Shown here piece by piece: positions 48,689 to 58,980 of a stretch of 64,000 bases of DNA. Location of the stretch: assembly GCF_032854445.1 (NCBI RefSeq), contig NC_088306.1, forward strand, positions 2,660,373 to 2,724,372, given 5' to 3'. This stretch comes from Liolophura sinensis. Its lineage: Eukaryota > Mollusca > Polyplacophora > Chitonida > Chitonidae. Position 1 is the stretch's first letter. The number at the start of each line of letters is the position of its first letter. The position numbers and the translations under genes were made by a program. Under the pieces are notes generated by a model. The model did not search any database. It saw only the letters and a list, made by a program, of their open reading frames with translations, and was not told the origin of the DNA.

Positions 48689-51600
48689 CTGGAGTGGAAG
48701 AAATCATCAGAATATTAAGAACATTCCACCAAATATAGAAAAACAGCATCTACACCAAAAAAAAATGAGTAGCGACTATACTGACACCGGGCCAACCAGT
48801 CCTGTTTCCTTACTCTAACCTCTCAGTGATGAGCGCCTAGCGAGGCAGCAACAAGTGCAATTTGGTATCACCCGACCCAGGTTTAGTCCAGGCTCTCCCG
48901 ACTACGAGGCGGACGCACAAACCATTAGGCCACCAAAGCTGTCTATGAGTGCATATGGACCAAACGTCCAAAATCTCAGGCGCTCTGCTCCACAGCTGTG
49001 CCTAAGTCCCGGGGTTAGAGGCTGTGTGTATGCATCGTGTTGAATAAAATCACCATTTTGGATATAAGAACAGTTGTAATCAGACCGCCACAGATACATA
49101 TGTTTGACTAACGCCAAATTATAAACGGTATAACACAGTCGTTTTGGATGCTGAATAAGTTTTATACGTGTCTAAAAGATTCCCTGGATCTTTCTGACAC
49201 CACTAATAACCGCTTTGCGATAAACGATCCCCTGCTAATATGGACTTTCTTACTTGATATAGCTTCTTTGGTAGTTTGGGCCAAACCGTTTCTTGCTTTT
49301 ACGCTTATTGACCTAGAATGTCGGTTATAGTTGGTAATGGGTATATGAAAATCTATAGCGATTTTCCACTAGCAATGAGTACTCCAGATCCACTATTCAG
49401 ACGGTAGTGAGTGTCACTGACCAAAATTCTATGTTCCAGGGAGATAGTTATAATAGATGAGATAAGATAACAGGTGTTTAATTACTTGTTTGGTTAGTGC
49501 TCTTTACTGATATGACGGCGAAGTAAACCTGAAAGTGTGGAGTTGACAAAATATTAACGTCACGTCCGACATTGGTATATCACCCGTAAATCGTGAAGAC
49601 GCGTTTCTAGTCATTGATCGCAAGATCCATTTCCAAAACAACCTAAAACACTACTTCCCCAAAGGAAAATGTATGAAATAATATTTTCAGTGATCTAGGG
49701 AAGACAGTCGATATTCTAGGCATGATATCAAATCCAGTTCCATCCGTGCAAATTTCAACGCTAATCAGGGATCCGAGCCTGTGACCTCATCGTGGGGGCT
49801 CGTTTGGTTTTCTAATTAAGGCTTAGAGGAATTTACACCCTTTTTTCATTTCTTTGCCTCTTGGTTTTAGATACCTTAATCTTTAGCCAAACATGTTCCA
49901 GATTCCTCGATCATAAATTCAGATAACATTAAAATGTCCAGTACGTGAGAAGGTCTGCAACCTGCGGATGGTTGTGCCCCCCCCCCCCCCCCCCCCGGGT
50001 TGTGTCGAGTTCCCTCCCACCATCATGCTGGTCGCCGTCGTATAAGTGAAATATTCTTGAGTATGGCGTAAAACACCAATCAAATAAGTAATTAAATAAA
50101 TAAAATCTCCAAACTCGCACTTTACCTCCAATGGCTACTCTGTTGGGATCGACGTTAAATTTGGCAGCGTGTTGGATGAAGTACTTGGTGGCTGTGACAC
50201 AGTCGTCCAGGGGTACAGGGTACGGGAATTCCGGGGCCATACGGTATCTAAAAGACAACATTGCAGGAGTTTGCAGGAATAAAGAAGCACAGTTTACAAG
50301 AACTAAAATATGATTTTTCGAAAACAACATAGATTTTATTTTGAATTCTAAAGCAAGCTTTAAGAATCATATTGCTAGACACTTGGATCTATGCTGTTAA
50401 AAGATATTAAATGCTCTGAACCATGAGAGTGGTAGTTCTTCAAATGTGTATTAATATATACCACAATTTTGTGATAACTCACACGTGAAAGTATAAATCA
50501 ATGTCCATGTATCGATGCAGATGCCCAACAATATAAACTACCAGGCAAAAGAAAGGTTTCACCGTATTTTTTGTCATAAAAAAAAAATAAAGCGCGGTTC
50601 CGGATTTGATTCTAAGCAGGACATGGTGTATGACTGCATCGTTTCCTCTACCAGAACGCATCGTCACGAACGCAGCAATTGGAATTGTGAAATTGCGATA
50701 ACATGCAAAACGTCCTTTTGAGGCATGGCTCGTGATGCACGTGCGGTAATGTTGCATAAATACTCTTGCTCGAAAGATCAGACATTCAGTGACCGAAAAA
50801 ACACCAACAGTATGCCAAGACTTACGCAAGCGCAACGAGACCAGGCCATCGGTATGTCCACCATGGGAGTCTCGCAACGTCACATTGCAAGAACGTTCAA
50901 CTGCAGCCAAACCACCATCAGGAGGTTATTGATACGCTATCAGTAGACAGGCCAGACCCAAGGCAGACCAAGATCGGGAAGACCGAGGGTAACAACTGCG
51001 GCTGAAGATCGCTACATCCGGCAGATCCACCTCCAAAACCGATTCGTCACGGCGACGTCAACAGCGGGGACGGCACTAGGCCATGTCATCAGCCCCAGGA
51101 CAACACTGCGTCGTCTTCGTTCAGCTGGTTTACGACCTTACCGCCCCTTCCGTAGGATGGCCTTGACCCTTTTACACCGTCAACGCAGATTGCGATGGGC
51201 ACGTATTGTACGTCGGTGGCAGCGACGTGACTGGGCGAGAGTGCTGTTTACAGACGAGAGCAGGTTCTGTCTATTCAGGAACGATGGCAGAGTTCGAGTT
51301 ATCCGACGAAGAGGCGAGCGTCTCGCGCCAAACTGCGTAAGAGAGGTTTATCCGTTTGGAGGCGGAGGCGTCATGGTTTGGGGAGGGGTTTGTGACCAAA
51401 TGAAGGCGCAGCTGGTTATTGTGCGAGGTAATCTGACTGGCCAGCGATACCTTGATGAGGTACTGAGACCTGTCGTCGTTCCTTTCCTTTAATGACAGCC
51501 AAAAGGATCGATCTTGCAACACGACAACGCAAGACCTCACACTGCCCGCATTTTTACAGACTACCTCGAGACCGCAAACGTCATCGTGTTGCCCTGGCCA

Positions 51601-53006
51601 GCCAACTCACCAGACATGAACCCCATTGACCATCTCTGGGATCACCTTGACCACCGTTTGAGACAGTTGGTGCCTCCTCCAACTAACCAACAGGAACTTG
51701 AGCAAGCTCTGTTAAACCTATGGAACGTTACCCCAGCTGACGTCATCCGGCGACGGACGACGTCAATACGGAGGCGTGTGCTTGCATGCATTGATGCCCA
51801 GGGTGGCCACACTCGCTACTGATGACTGTAGTCCTTCATTTCTGTGGATACTGTGACTTTACATGCACTTGCCAGTCAACTTTACATTTGTGTAATTTTT
51901 TCTTCTGACCCCTTGTCTCTTTCATTGTGTTTTGTGGCCAATTGAATGCCAATATTTTAAAGCCTTTTTGAGAGAATATTTCACAATGATTCCTGTTTAT
52001 AAACCAATCTTCTTAATTCTTATATCTGACTTTGTTTTTGTTTTATGGGCTCAAGAAGTGGGTGAAACCTTTCTTTTGCCTGGTAGTTTATATAGATGTC
52101 ATCCACAAAGCTCACCTTAGATTTCAGATATACTTAAACGTATTTAGTTGTGTTCAGGAAAATCTTTGAAAAAAAAATGCCAGCGTCAACCAAAATAGAC
52201 GTTCCAGGTCAATAATCGCGAGATGAATTCCCAATGGTCCGGTGGTGACGATATGGCAATTCAATTCAGAGCTTGAAATTAACATAGGAGTTTTCAGTCT
52301 AATTATTAGATTTATCCATCTATTTATTTACTTATTTCATACTCTAGAATGTTTTCACAATGGGTGTCTTATTTATGGGCGGAGGAAACCGGAGCGCCCG
52401 GAATAAACCACCGATCTTTGAAACTTACATTTTTGCCGAACTTTCCTACATAGGACATGCGTGATATTGGTGGATAGCAAGCAAACGTCATGCTAGACCA
52501 CACGAAAGTGCACAATCGATCATTCGTTGCCACTGTTATAATTAAAGACGTGCAGCACATAGAGTAAGACCAGAGCAGCGACGACAGTGTGATAGCTGGC
52601 AAATGGTCACACGCAACCGGTCAAAAAGCCACCAGAACAAGGGAGGCAGGGAAAGGTACAAAACGGTTGAACGAAATGTTGAACGCCACTCTCATGAATT
52701 TTTCACTTATATGATAACAGTCAGCATTTTTATTGGTGGAGAAAACCGAAGTGCACGGCGTAAGCCATCTACCTTTAGCAGGTCACTGACGAAACTTCCG
52801 CACGTGCATGTCGGGTACGGCTATGCTAACTGTATGCTGGTGGAATACTGGTCTGCAGTGAATGTAAAGACTGCGTAAACCGCCACACGAGTGGACCCAC
52901 AAGTACATAGAACGGCACGCAATCATTTGAAGGTACTGACAAAAATTAACGTATGCTTTACACCTTGCAATACAGTTTATATCTTAGCTACTATTAAACC
53001 ATTTAA

Positions 53007-53046
<40 letters not shown>

Positions 53047-56000
53047 ACGGGTTGTGATATGTGACTTACTCCACAGATACGACTACCATGTTTGCCTCCA
53101 CGGCGAAATGGGCAGCCACCGGGTCGTGGGACGCTGTAGGAAAACAAGTCCATCAATAAAAGTTTGAAAATAGTATGCGTAAAAATGAAGTATACGCTCA
53201 CAAAAGAAATCCTGCGAAGAAAAACAGTTCCACGGGTGATTGCTCAGAACATTGTCGTCGATCTAAAGGATTGATTCGTTCCTGATTTTGGATTAGTTTG
53301 TAATCAGGAACGGATCAATTTGTTATCAGGAACGTATTAATTTATCAGGAACAGATTAATCCGTTAGATCGACGAAATGCAACCTGCCATCACACGGGGA
53401 AGGGAAGTAAGGGTAAGATTTTTTGAGGGAACATCCAAAAAGCCCATCAAAAACGGTCAAAGGAAAAAAATTATATATATATTTTTTATAAATCAGTTAT
53501 GATGATTCCGTGGTTGCAACAGTCAACAGAAATTCTCTTGCTTGCATGGTTTTTACCTCTTTTATGTAAAATCATTTTTATGCATAATATTCTTTTAATT
53601 TTTTCCGCCAGTTCTGACATACATATATTAGCGTCAAGTCCGATGTTCTTATATACCACACACAAACCACTGGCGTTTCAATCAAATAATCGTAAGGCCC
53701 ACTTCATAAAAACATCTTCGAAATTGGGCCAATTCCACGAGCCATTTCCGACACAAGTTAAAATTAGAAATCTCGAAACACTGCTTACATTTTTATACTG
53801 AAAGTTTTAATTTTGACACTTTCGTCTTAAGGTAACATTAATGATACGGTAAAAGTTTTAAAATTTTAAACTTTTTAGAGCCAAAATCGAGCTCTAAAAT
53901 CCATCTCAAATACTGATTTAAGTCATTAACGGCCTTGTGAAATTGGTCCTAGTTTCCATGAGATTATGCTTAGAACACATTGTGTATGTGTAAGTCCTGG
54001 CGTGGTGCTAAGAAATATCTTGTCCATTGTATACTTCTCCAACAACTCCTAAATGACACTAAATAACACGCAAAAAGCAATGTAAAAGAGAAGTAAGCCA
54101 AAAAATACACGGTGCTTTCTCGCCGTTTAGTGTTTGAAGAACGCGTCTCCCTTGCATGGAGCAGAAAGCTGATAGAAACTCTGACTTACCCACAGATCCC
54201 AACACCCAGCCTCCTCCGTGATAAAACACCATGCCGGCCCTTGGGGAGCTGGTTTTGGCTTTGGTGGGGCGGTATATCCGTACTGCGATGGAATCAAACA
54301 ACGTGTCCTCTCTCTTGAAAAAAAAAACAAGGAAAAAAGAAATGGATTGCAGTAGATTGTTTCATCAGCTGTGTCCATTGACTCCGTGAATCATTTTCTG
54401 TTTTCATGAAGTACTGTTCTCTGAGAGATTCACAGAATGGTTTACTGACTCTGTTAATGCTACATGAGTATTTTGATGAGTGGTTCATTGATTGCATTAT
54501 TGCTGCGCGATAGGTTTGATGAATGGTTCATTGATTGCATTATTGCTGCGCGATAGGTTTGATGAATGGTTTACTGATTCCATTATTGCTGCACGATAGG
54601 TTTGATGAATGGTTTACTGATTCCATTATTGTTGCACGATAGGTTTGATGAATGGTTTACTGATTCCATTATTGCTGCGCGATAGGTTTGATCAATGGTT
54701 AATTGATTCAAATATTGCTGCGCGATAGGTTTGATGAATGGTTAACTGATTCCATTACTGCTGCGCGATAGGTTTGATGAATTGTTTACTGATTCTATTA
54801 TTGCTGCGCGATAGGTTTGATGAATGGTTAACTGATTCAATTATTGCTGCACGATAGGTTTGATGAATGGTTAACTGATTCCATTACTGCTGCGCGATAG
54901 GTTTGATGAATGGTTAACTGATTCCATTATTGCTGCGCGATAGGTTTGATGAATGGTTCATTGATTCCATTATTGCTACGCCAAAGGTTTGATGAATGGT
55001 TAACTGATTTCATTATTGCTGCGCGATAGGTTTGATGAATGGTTAACTGATTCCATTATTGCTGCGCGATAGGTTTGATGAATGGTTCATTGATTCCATT
55101 ATTGCTACGTCAAAGGTCTGATGAATGGTTTACTGATTCCATTACTGCTGCGCGATAGGTTTGATGAATGGTTAACTGATTCTATTATTGCTGCGCGATA
55201 GGTTTGATGAATGGTTAACTGATTCCATTACTGCTGCACGATAGGTTTGATGAATGGTTAACTGATTCCATTATTGCTGTGCGATAGGTTTGATGAATGG
55301 TTAACTGATTTCATTATTGCTGCGCGATAGGTTTGATGAATGGTTCATTGATTCCATTATTGCTACGCCAAAGGTTTGATGAATGATTTACTGATTCCAT
55401 TATTGCTGCGCGAAAGGTTTGATGAATGGTTCATTGATTGCGTTATTGCTGCGCGATAGGTTTGATGAATGGTTCATTGATTCCATTATTCCTGCGCGAT
55501 AGGTTTGATGAAAGGTTTACTCATTCCATTACTGCTGCGCGATAGATTTCATGAATGATCTACTAATTCCATTATTGCTACGCGATAGAGCTGATGAATG
55601 TAGATTCGCTGATTCCTCAATGTTTTCTGATGGGTTTGGCTCCTTTAGAACGTCCTATTTGGTTTTATAAATAATTCAATGATCCCATTATTCCTTTAAA
55701 ATTTACAATCAATAATTCTGAATAATGAATATGTGTGTGGTTTTACACAATATCCAGGCTACTAATAGCTCAATTATTCGCGTAATCGGCTGATAAATTA
55801 TAACCAATGTATAACTGATTATAACTAATCAACCAGCCAGCTTGTCAGTTATATATGCTTACATACTTAACTAACTACAAGTACCTAACCAGCCTGCTAG
55901 CGACTCGGAATGCCACTTAACCGGTTACCATAATTAACAAATCCTGTCTGATTATACTGATAAAATCGGTTATTTATAAAACAAGCTAACTAGCCAGTTG

Positions 56001-57160
56001 TGGCTCAGTTGTTTAGTCTTTCAGACAATTATCTTCTCAGTCACGTGTCAGTCAGTTATCTTAAGCGGCGCAGCCGGTTATGGTCAGAACTATGTTCAGA
56101 CAGACAGCCAACCAATAAATTATCATGTCAGCCAAATAAGTCACTCAGTGTTGTCTCTTATCCAATCAAATGAAGCGTATACGTAAGCCAGTCAGTCATA
56201 CAATCAGACAGTTACACAGTCGTCCATTTAATCACCCTTGTCATTATCAGCCAGACGGGCACTCATTCAATCACCATGCCATTAGACATTCAGACGAGCA
56301 CTCATTCAATCATCATGCCATTAGCCAGTCAAACGGGCGCTCATTCAGTCACCATGTCATTAGCCAGTCAGACGGGCACTCATTCCATCACCGTGCATGT
56401 CATTAGCCAGTCAGACGGGCACTCATTCAATCACCATGCCATTAGCCATTCAGACGAGCACTCATTCAATCATCATGCCATTAGCCAGTCAAACGGGCGC
56501 TCATTCAGTCACCATGCCATTAGCCAATCAGATGGGCACTCATTCCATCACCGTGCATGTCATTAGCCAGTCAGACGGGCACTCATTCAATCACCATGCC
56601 ATTAGCCATTCAGACGAGCACTCATTCAATCATCATGCCATTAGCCAGTCAAACGGGCACTCATTCAAGCACACACTCAGTCACATTTAGTCAGTCAGTC
56701 AGTTATGCTGATACTTACCTGTACGAGCTGAGGGTCAACAGTGGAGGATGTGAACACCAGCAAACGGTCGAAAAAGTACCGTGTAATGTTCATCTGCGTG
56801 CCTAATCCCAGTTTCTCTCCTAAGACGCCCTGAAGATTATAATATAGATGTAACAAATTCTTTTGTTGTAATACTGAAGAGTTTATGTTGAATGTATTTT
56901 TTCATATTTAACAATTTCAAACATTCGTTGTTTTTATTTATTTATGTAATGCCTGGCTTATCATAACCGCTATACGCAAGCACAAATTATATTAATGTAT
57001 AAAACCGCAAACTTACCGCCAAAAAAGTGATGCCGTATAAACTACCTACGGTCCGTACTTTCCACGGCTCTGACACGGCAGGGTTCATTGGTCTGGAGAG
57101 CATGTATGCCACTCCTGCCACGAGAACCGCGCCTACCACCAGTAACACCTTGAAGGCCAT
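48039..57160 (-). CDS. AADAC: Arylacetamide deacetylase / neutral cholesterol ester hydrolase-like esterase, 6 coding exons
   Basis: Coding exons in transcript order are 57160-57017, 56829-56719, 54313-54190, 53133-53070, 50247-50126 and 48688-48039, giving 404 residues (human AADAC 399, NCEH1 408). Residues 5-20 are hydrophobic and fit the signal anchor of a type II membrane protein of the endoplasmic reticulum with a lumenal alpha/beta-hydrolase domain. HGGGW (117-121) is the oxyanion motif of the hormone-sensitive-lipase group. GDSAGG holds the nucleophile Ser191, SDALRDE holds Asp344 and DTFHG holds His374, so the triad is complete and spaced as in human AADAC. In this family the enzyme hydrolyses ester or amide bonds of lipids, acetylated compounds and xenobiotics. 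The substrate here cannot be told from sequence, nor can AADAC be separated from NCEH1. The gene converges on the kinase gene and carries a transposon in intron 4. Confidence 0.95.
48781..48946 (-). mobile_element. Second tRNA-derived SINE family, in AADAC intron 5
   Basis: On the minus strand it starts TTGGTGGCCTAATGG (A box), GTAGTCGGGAGAGCCTGG, a degenerate B box, CGGGTGATACC and ends GGTTGGCCCGGTGTCAGTAT. I know this head-and-tail combination from molluscan sequences. Confidence 0.7.
49950..50102 (+). mobile_element. 5'-truncated SINE copy in AADAC intron 5
   Basis: Same family; tail GTATGGCGTAAAACACCAAT followed by AAATAAGTAATTAAATAAAT. It is 23 bp from exon 5 and contains the expanded C tract. 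Confidence 0.78.
49977..49996 (+). repeat. Poly(C) tract of 20 bases inside a SINE copy
   Basis: It replaces the CCCCCGGG stretch found in other copies of the same SINE, so it arose by expansion of a short C run. Confidence 0.85.
50126..50247 (-). CDS. AADAC: AADAC-like exon 5 (residues 148-189)
   Basis: The acceptor is GTTGTCTTTTAG and the donor GGAG|GTAAAG. It encodes YRMAPEFPYPVPLDDC and ends VAIG, joining exon 6 through a split glycine codon to form GGDSAGG. Confidence 0.93.
50534..50563 (+). repeat. Left terminal inverted repeat of the Tc1-type element
   Basis: 30 bp identical to the complement of the right end, preceded by TA at 50532-50533. Confidence 0.9.
50812..51822 (+). pseudogene. 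Tc1/mariner transposase, frame interrupted by three stop codons
   Basis: From ATG 50812 a single frame runs to 51822 with no frameshift, but it is broken by TAG at 50944-50946 and adjacent TAA-TGA at 51490-51495. The N-terminus is a helix-turn-helix pair (MPRLTQAQRDQAIGM, GVSQRHIAR). A basic GRPRSGRPR linker follows, then the catalytic domain: first Asp in FTDES, second Asp in QHDNARPHTA and a third acidic residue in NPIDHLWD. The end is GGHTRY. The spacing of the last two is 34 residues and the third residue is Asp where most Tc1 enzymes have Glu. With these stops no full-length enzyme can be made. The even frame suggests fairly recent inactivation. Confidence 0.9.
52061..52090 (-). repeat. 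Right terminal inverted repeat of the Tc1-type element
   Basis: 30 bp complementary to the left end, followed by TA at 52091-52092. Confidence 0.9.
52335..52450 (-). repeat. Fragment of a SINE-related repeat
   Basis: GGCGGAGGAAACCGGAGCGC and CCGGAATAAACCACCGATCT resemble the core of a sister family of the common SINE. A second fragment is at 52690-52820. Confidence 0.45.
52690..52820 (-). repeat. Fragment of a SINE-related repeat
   Basis: TTTCACTTATATGATAACAG, GGTGGAGAAAACCGAAGTGC and CACTGACGAAACTTCCGCAC correspond to tail, core and mid-section of the sister family. Confidence 0.45.
53009..53043 (+). repeat. TA microsatellite in AADAC intron 4
   Basis: About 17 uninterrupted TA repeats, 27 bases from exon 4. 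Confidence 0.95.
53070..53133 (-). CDS. AADAC: AADAC-like exon 4, 64 nt (residues 127-148)
   Basis: The acceptor is TTTTCCTACAG and the donor GGA|GTAAGT. It encodes SHDPVAAHFAVEANMVVVSV. Split codons on both sides restore Ala127 and Glu148, giving the family motif VSVEYR. Confidence 0.9.
53255..53375. repeat. 121-bp inverted repeat with internal direct repeats, AADAC intron 3
   Basis: The 32-nt ends are inverted copies (28 of 32 positions pair; outer sequence TCGTCGATCTAA). ATCAGGAAC also recurs as direct repeats near 53305, 53326 and 53344. Confidence 0.75.
54190..54313 (-). CDS. AADAC: AADAC-like exon 3: oxyanion motif (residues 86-126)
   Basis: The acceptor is a long pyrimidine tract ending TTTCAAG and the donor GTGG|GTAAGT. 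It encodes FDSIAVRIYRP and FYHGGGWVLGSV. The exact acceptor is the least certain junction of the gene, because AGAGAG follows; 54313 keeps the frame with exon 2. Confidence 0.88.
54465..55618 (+). repeat. 43-bp minisatellite in AADAC intron 2, about 26 units
   Basis: The unit reads GGTTTGATGAATGGTT, then AACTGATTCCATTATTGCTG and CGCGATA. Variation is concentrated at the AACTGA/TACTGA/CATTGA position. Both edges decay gradually. Confidence 0.95.
55619..56221. other. AADAC intron 2 sequence between two minisatellites
   Basis: Sequence rich in CAGTTA, CAGTCAGT and TAACTAAC words; no exon seen. Confidence 0.5.
56222..56676 (+). repeat. 39-41-bp minisatellite with a 160-bp higher-order period, in AADAC intron 2
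   Basis: The basic unit is CATTAGCCAGTCAGACGGGC plus ACTCATTCAATCACCATGC. A diagnostic variant ending CACCGTGCATGT recurs exactly 160 bp apart (56400 and 56560), so blocks of four units were duplicated together. Confidence 0.92.
56719..56829 (-). CDS. AADAC: AADAC-like exon 2 (residues 49-85)
   Basis: 111 nt, phase 0 at both ends. The acceptor is AATCTTCAG and the donor CAG|GTAAGTAT. It encodes GVLGEKLGLG, then a segment ending VDPQLVQ that precedes the first beta strands of the hydrolase fold. Confidence 0.9.
57017..57160 (-). CDS. AADAC: AADAC-like exon 1: start codon and signal anchor (residues 1-48)
   Basis: ATG is at 57160-57158, followed by MAFKVLLVVGAVLVAGVAYM and a conserved EPW motif. 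The donor is GCG|GTAAG. Upstream on the same strand TTTTCTTGCAG ends at 57203, so this exon may begin at 57202 with 42 nt of 5' UTR spliced to an unseen leader exon. Confidence 0.9.
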
Positions 57161-57317
57161 TGGCACGATAAAGAGATGTGACCAGGCGTCCGTGTCCGCT
57201 TACTGCAAGAAAATAGATCAATCAGTTGATTATTACATGGTCAAAAGAGGACGTACCGCTCATACAGAGTGAAGGGTTCGCGGCGTCCGTCGCACAATGT
57301 GTCGTTGTCGCTTCTTC

Positions 57318-57653
57318 TGCTGTATAAAACGGCTCCCTGGTCTTTCTTGCCGTATAAAGTTTCGTTTTCACCGTGGAAAATGACGCTACAGCAGTGTAAA
57401 GTGTCGCTTCGGCAGTGTAAAGTGTCGCTTCGGCAGTGCAAAGTGTCGTTTCAGGCATATAAAGGGTCGCTTCCGCTGTGTAAAGTGTGGCTTCAGACTT
57501 GTAAAGTGGCGTTTCAGCGGTGTGCAATGTCGATTTAGCCGTATTAAGCTTCGCTTCCGCTGTGAAAAGTGTCGCTTCAGCCGTGTAAAGTGTGGTTATA
57601 GCCGTGTAACGTGTCGCTTTAGCCGTTTCGGCCGTACATGTGAAGTGTTGCTC
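57318..57653 (+). repeat. 21-bp minisatellite upstream of the AADAC-like start codon
   Basis: The unit is close to CAGTGTAAAGTGTCGCTTCGG, degenerate, about 16 units. It lies about 160 bp upstream of the start codon and adjoins the 30-bp array. Confidence 0.85.
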
Positions 57654-58515
57654 AATCTCTCCGCGTCAGCCGTACAAAGTGACGCTATCGCCGCATCAGC
57701 CGTGTAAGATATCACTCTCGCCGCATCAACCGTGTAATGTATCACTCTCGACGCATCAACTGTACAAAGTGTCGCCCTCGCCGCGTCAGCCGTACAAAGT
57801 GACGCTCTCGCCGCATCAGCCGTGTAAGGTATCACTCTCGCTGTATCAACCGTGTAAGGTATCACTCTTGGCGTATCAACTGTACAAAGTGTCGCCCTCG
57901 CGCCATCAACTGTACAAAGTGTCGCACTCGCCGCGTCAGCCGTATAAAGTGACGCTTTCGCCGCATCAACCGTGTAAGATATCACTTTCGCTGCATCAAC
58001 CGTGTAAGGTATCACTCTCGACGCATCAACTGTACAAAGTGTCGCGCTCGCCGCGTCAGCCGCACAAAGTGACGCTCTCGCAGCATCAACCGTGTGAGGT
58101 ATCACCCTCGGCGCATCAACTGTACAAAGTGTCGCCCTCGGCGCATCAACTGTACAAAGTGTCGCCCTCGCCGCATCAACTGTAAAAAGTATCGCTCTCG
58201 CCGCTTCAGCCGTGTAAGGTATCACTCTCGCTGCATCAACCGTGTAAGGTATCACTCTCAACGCATCAACTGTACAAAATGTCGCCCTCGCCGCGTCAGC
58301 CGCACAAAGTGACGCTCTCGCCGCATCAACCGTGTGAAGTATCACTCTCGCCGCATCAACTGTACAAAGTGTCACTCTCGCCGCATCAGCTGTGTAAGGT
58401 ATCACTCTCGCCGTATCAACCGTGAAAGGTATCACACTCGGCGCATCAACTGTACAAAGTGTCGCTCTCGCCGCATCAACCGCATATAAGGTGTCACTCT
58501 CGCTGTTTCGGCTAG
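57654..58515 (+). repeat. 30-bp minisatellite, about 28 units, open on both strands
   Basis: The unit is close to TCGCCGCATCAACTGTACAA plus AGTGTCGCCC. The CTGTACAAAGTGTCGC and CCGTGTAAGGTATCAC versions alternate irregularly. The minus strand is open from 58435 to 57596 (279 residues, ten-residue period around TVDAAR). The plus strand is open from 57640 to 58185. Confidence 0.92.
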
Positions 58516-58525
58516 TAGTGCGGAC

Positions 58526-58650
58526 GGTCCTGGATTCCCCCGGGGTTTCTCCGGTTGCCTCACACCATAATGCAAGCCGCCATAGTATAATTCAAATATT
58601 CCTGACCACAGCGTAAAACATTGATTAAATAAATAAATACATAAATATAG
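58526..58650 (+). mobile_element. 5'-truncated SINE copy
   Basis: Same family; TTCCCCCGGGGTTTCTCCGG, ATAATGCAAGCCGCC and an AAATAAATAAATAC tail. It abuts the right end of the 30-bp array. Confidence 0.7.
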
Positions 58651-58980
58651 AAATAATTATTAATAAATATAATGCTGGCATTCTTTCCCATATACACAGC
58701 AATGGGTAGGCCTAAATATGTTATATATAATCTATATTCCTTATAGCCTTGATGACCTGCTGGGGAGTATATACGTCTATACTGTTTGATTGTTTCCTTC
58801 AGCTTTAAATGATACATTAAACGGTAGGTTTTATTTCTTAATATGAAGTTTAACATGTGGAATAAAAAATGACAGTAGAAAAAGCCTTTTATCTTTCTTT
58901 TTGGGGCGTAAAAAGGGCTTTAAACTACAGTATTCCTAAGGTCGCAGCGTTCGGTCCGAAAATTAAGTAGCCTGTATAAA

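Larger units (their letters stand above)
50534..52090 (+). mobile_element. Tc1/mariner-type transposon, about 1.56 kb, inside AADAC intron 4
   Basis: The ends are perfect 30-bp inverted repeats (50534-50563 and the complement of 52061-52090, beginning TAAACTACCAGG) and are flanked by TA on each side, the target duplication of this superfamily. It contains one transposase frame. The element is in the opposite orientation to the host gene and lies well away from its splice sites. Confidence 0.92.

Noticed and set aside
48861-48946. Possible functional tRNA on the minus strand
   Set aside because: The A box is good but the B box and acceptor pairing are degenerate, and the sequence continues into a SINE body.
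50479-50910. Minus-strand open frame of 143 residues over the transposon's left end
   Set aside because: It overlaps the transposon end and the transposase N-terminus on the other strand; its product resembles nothing I know.
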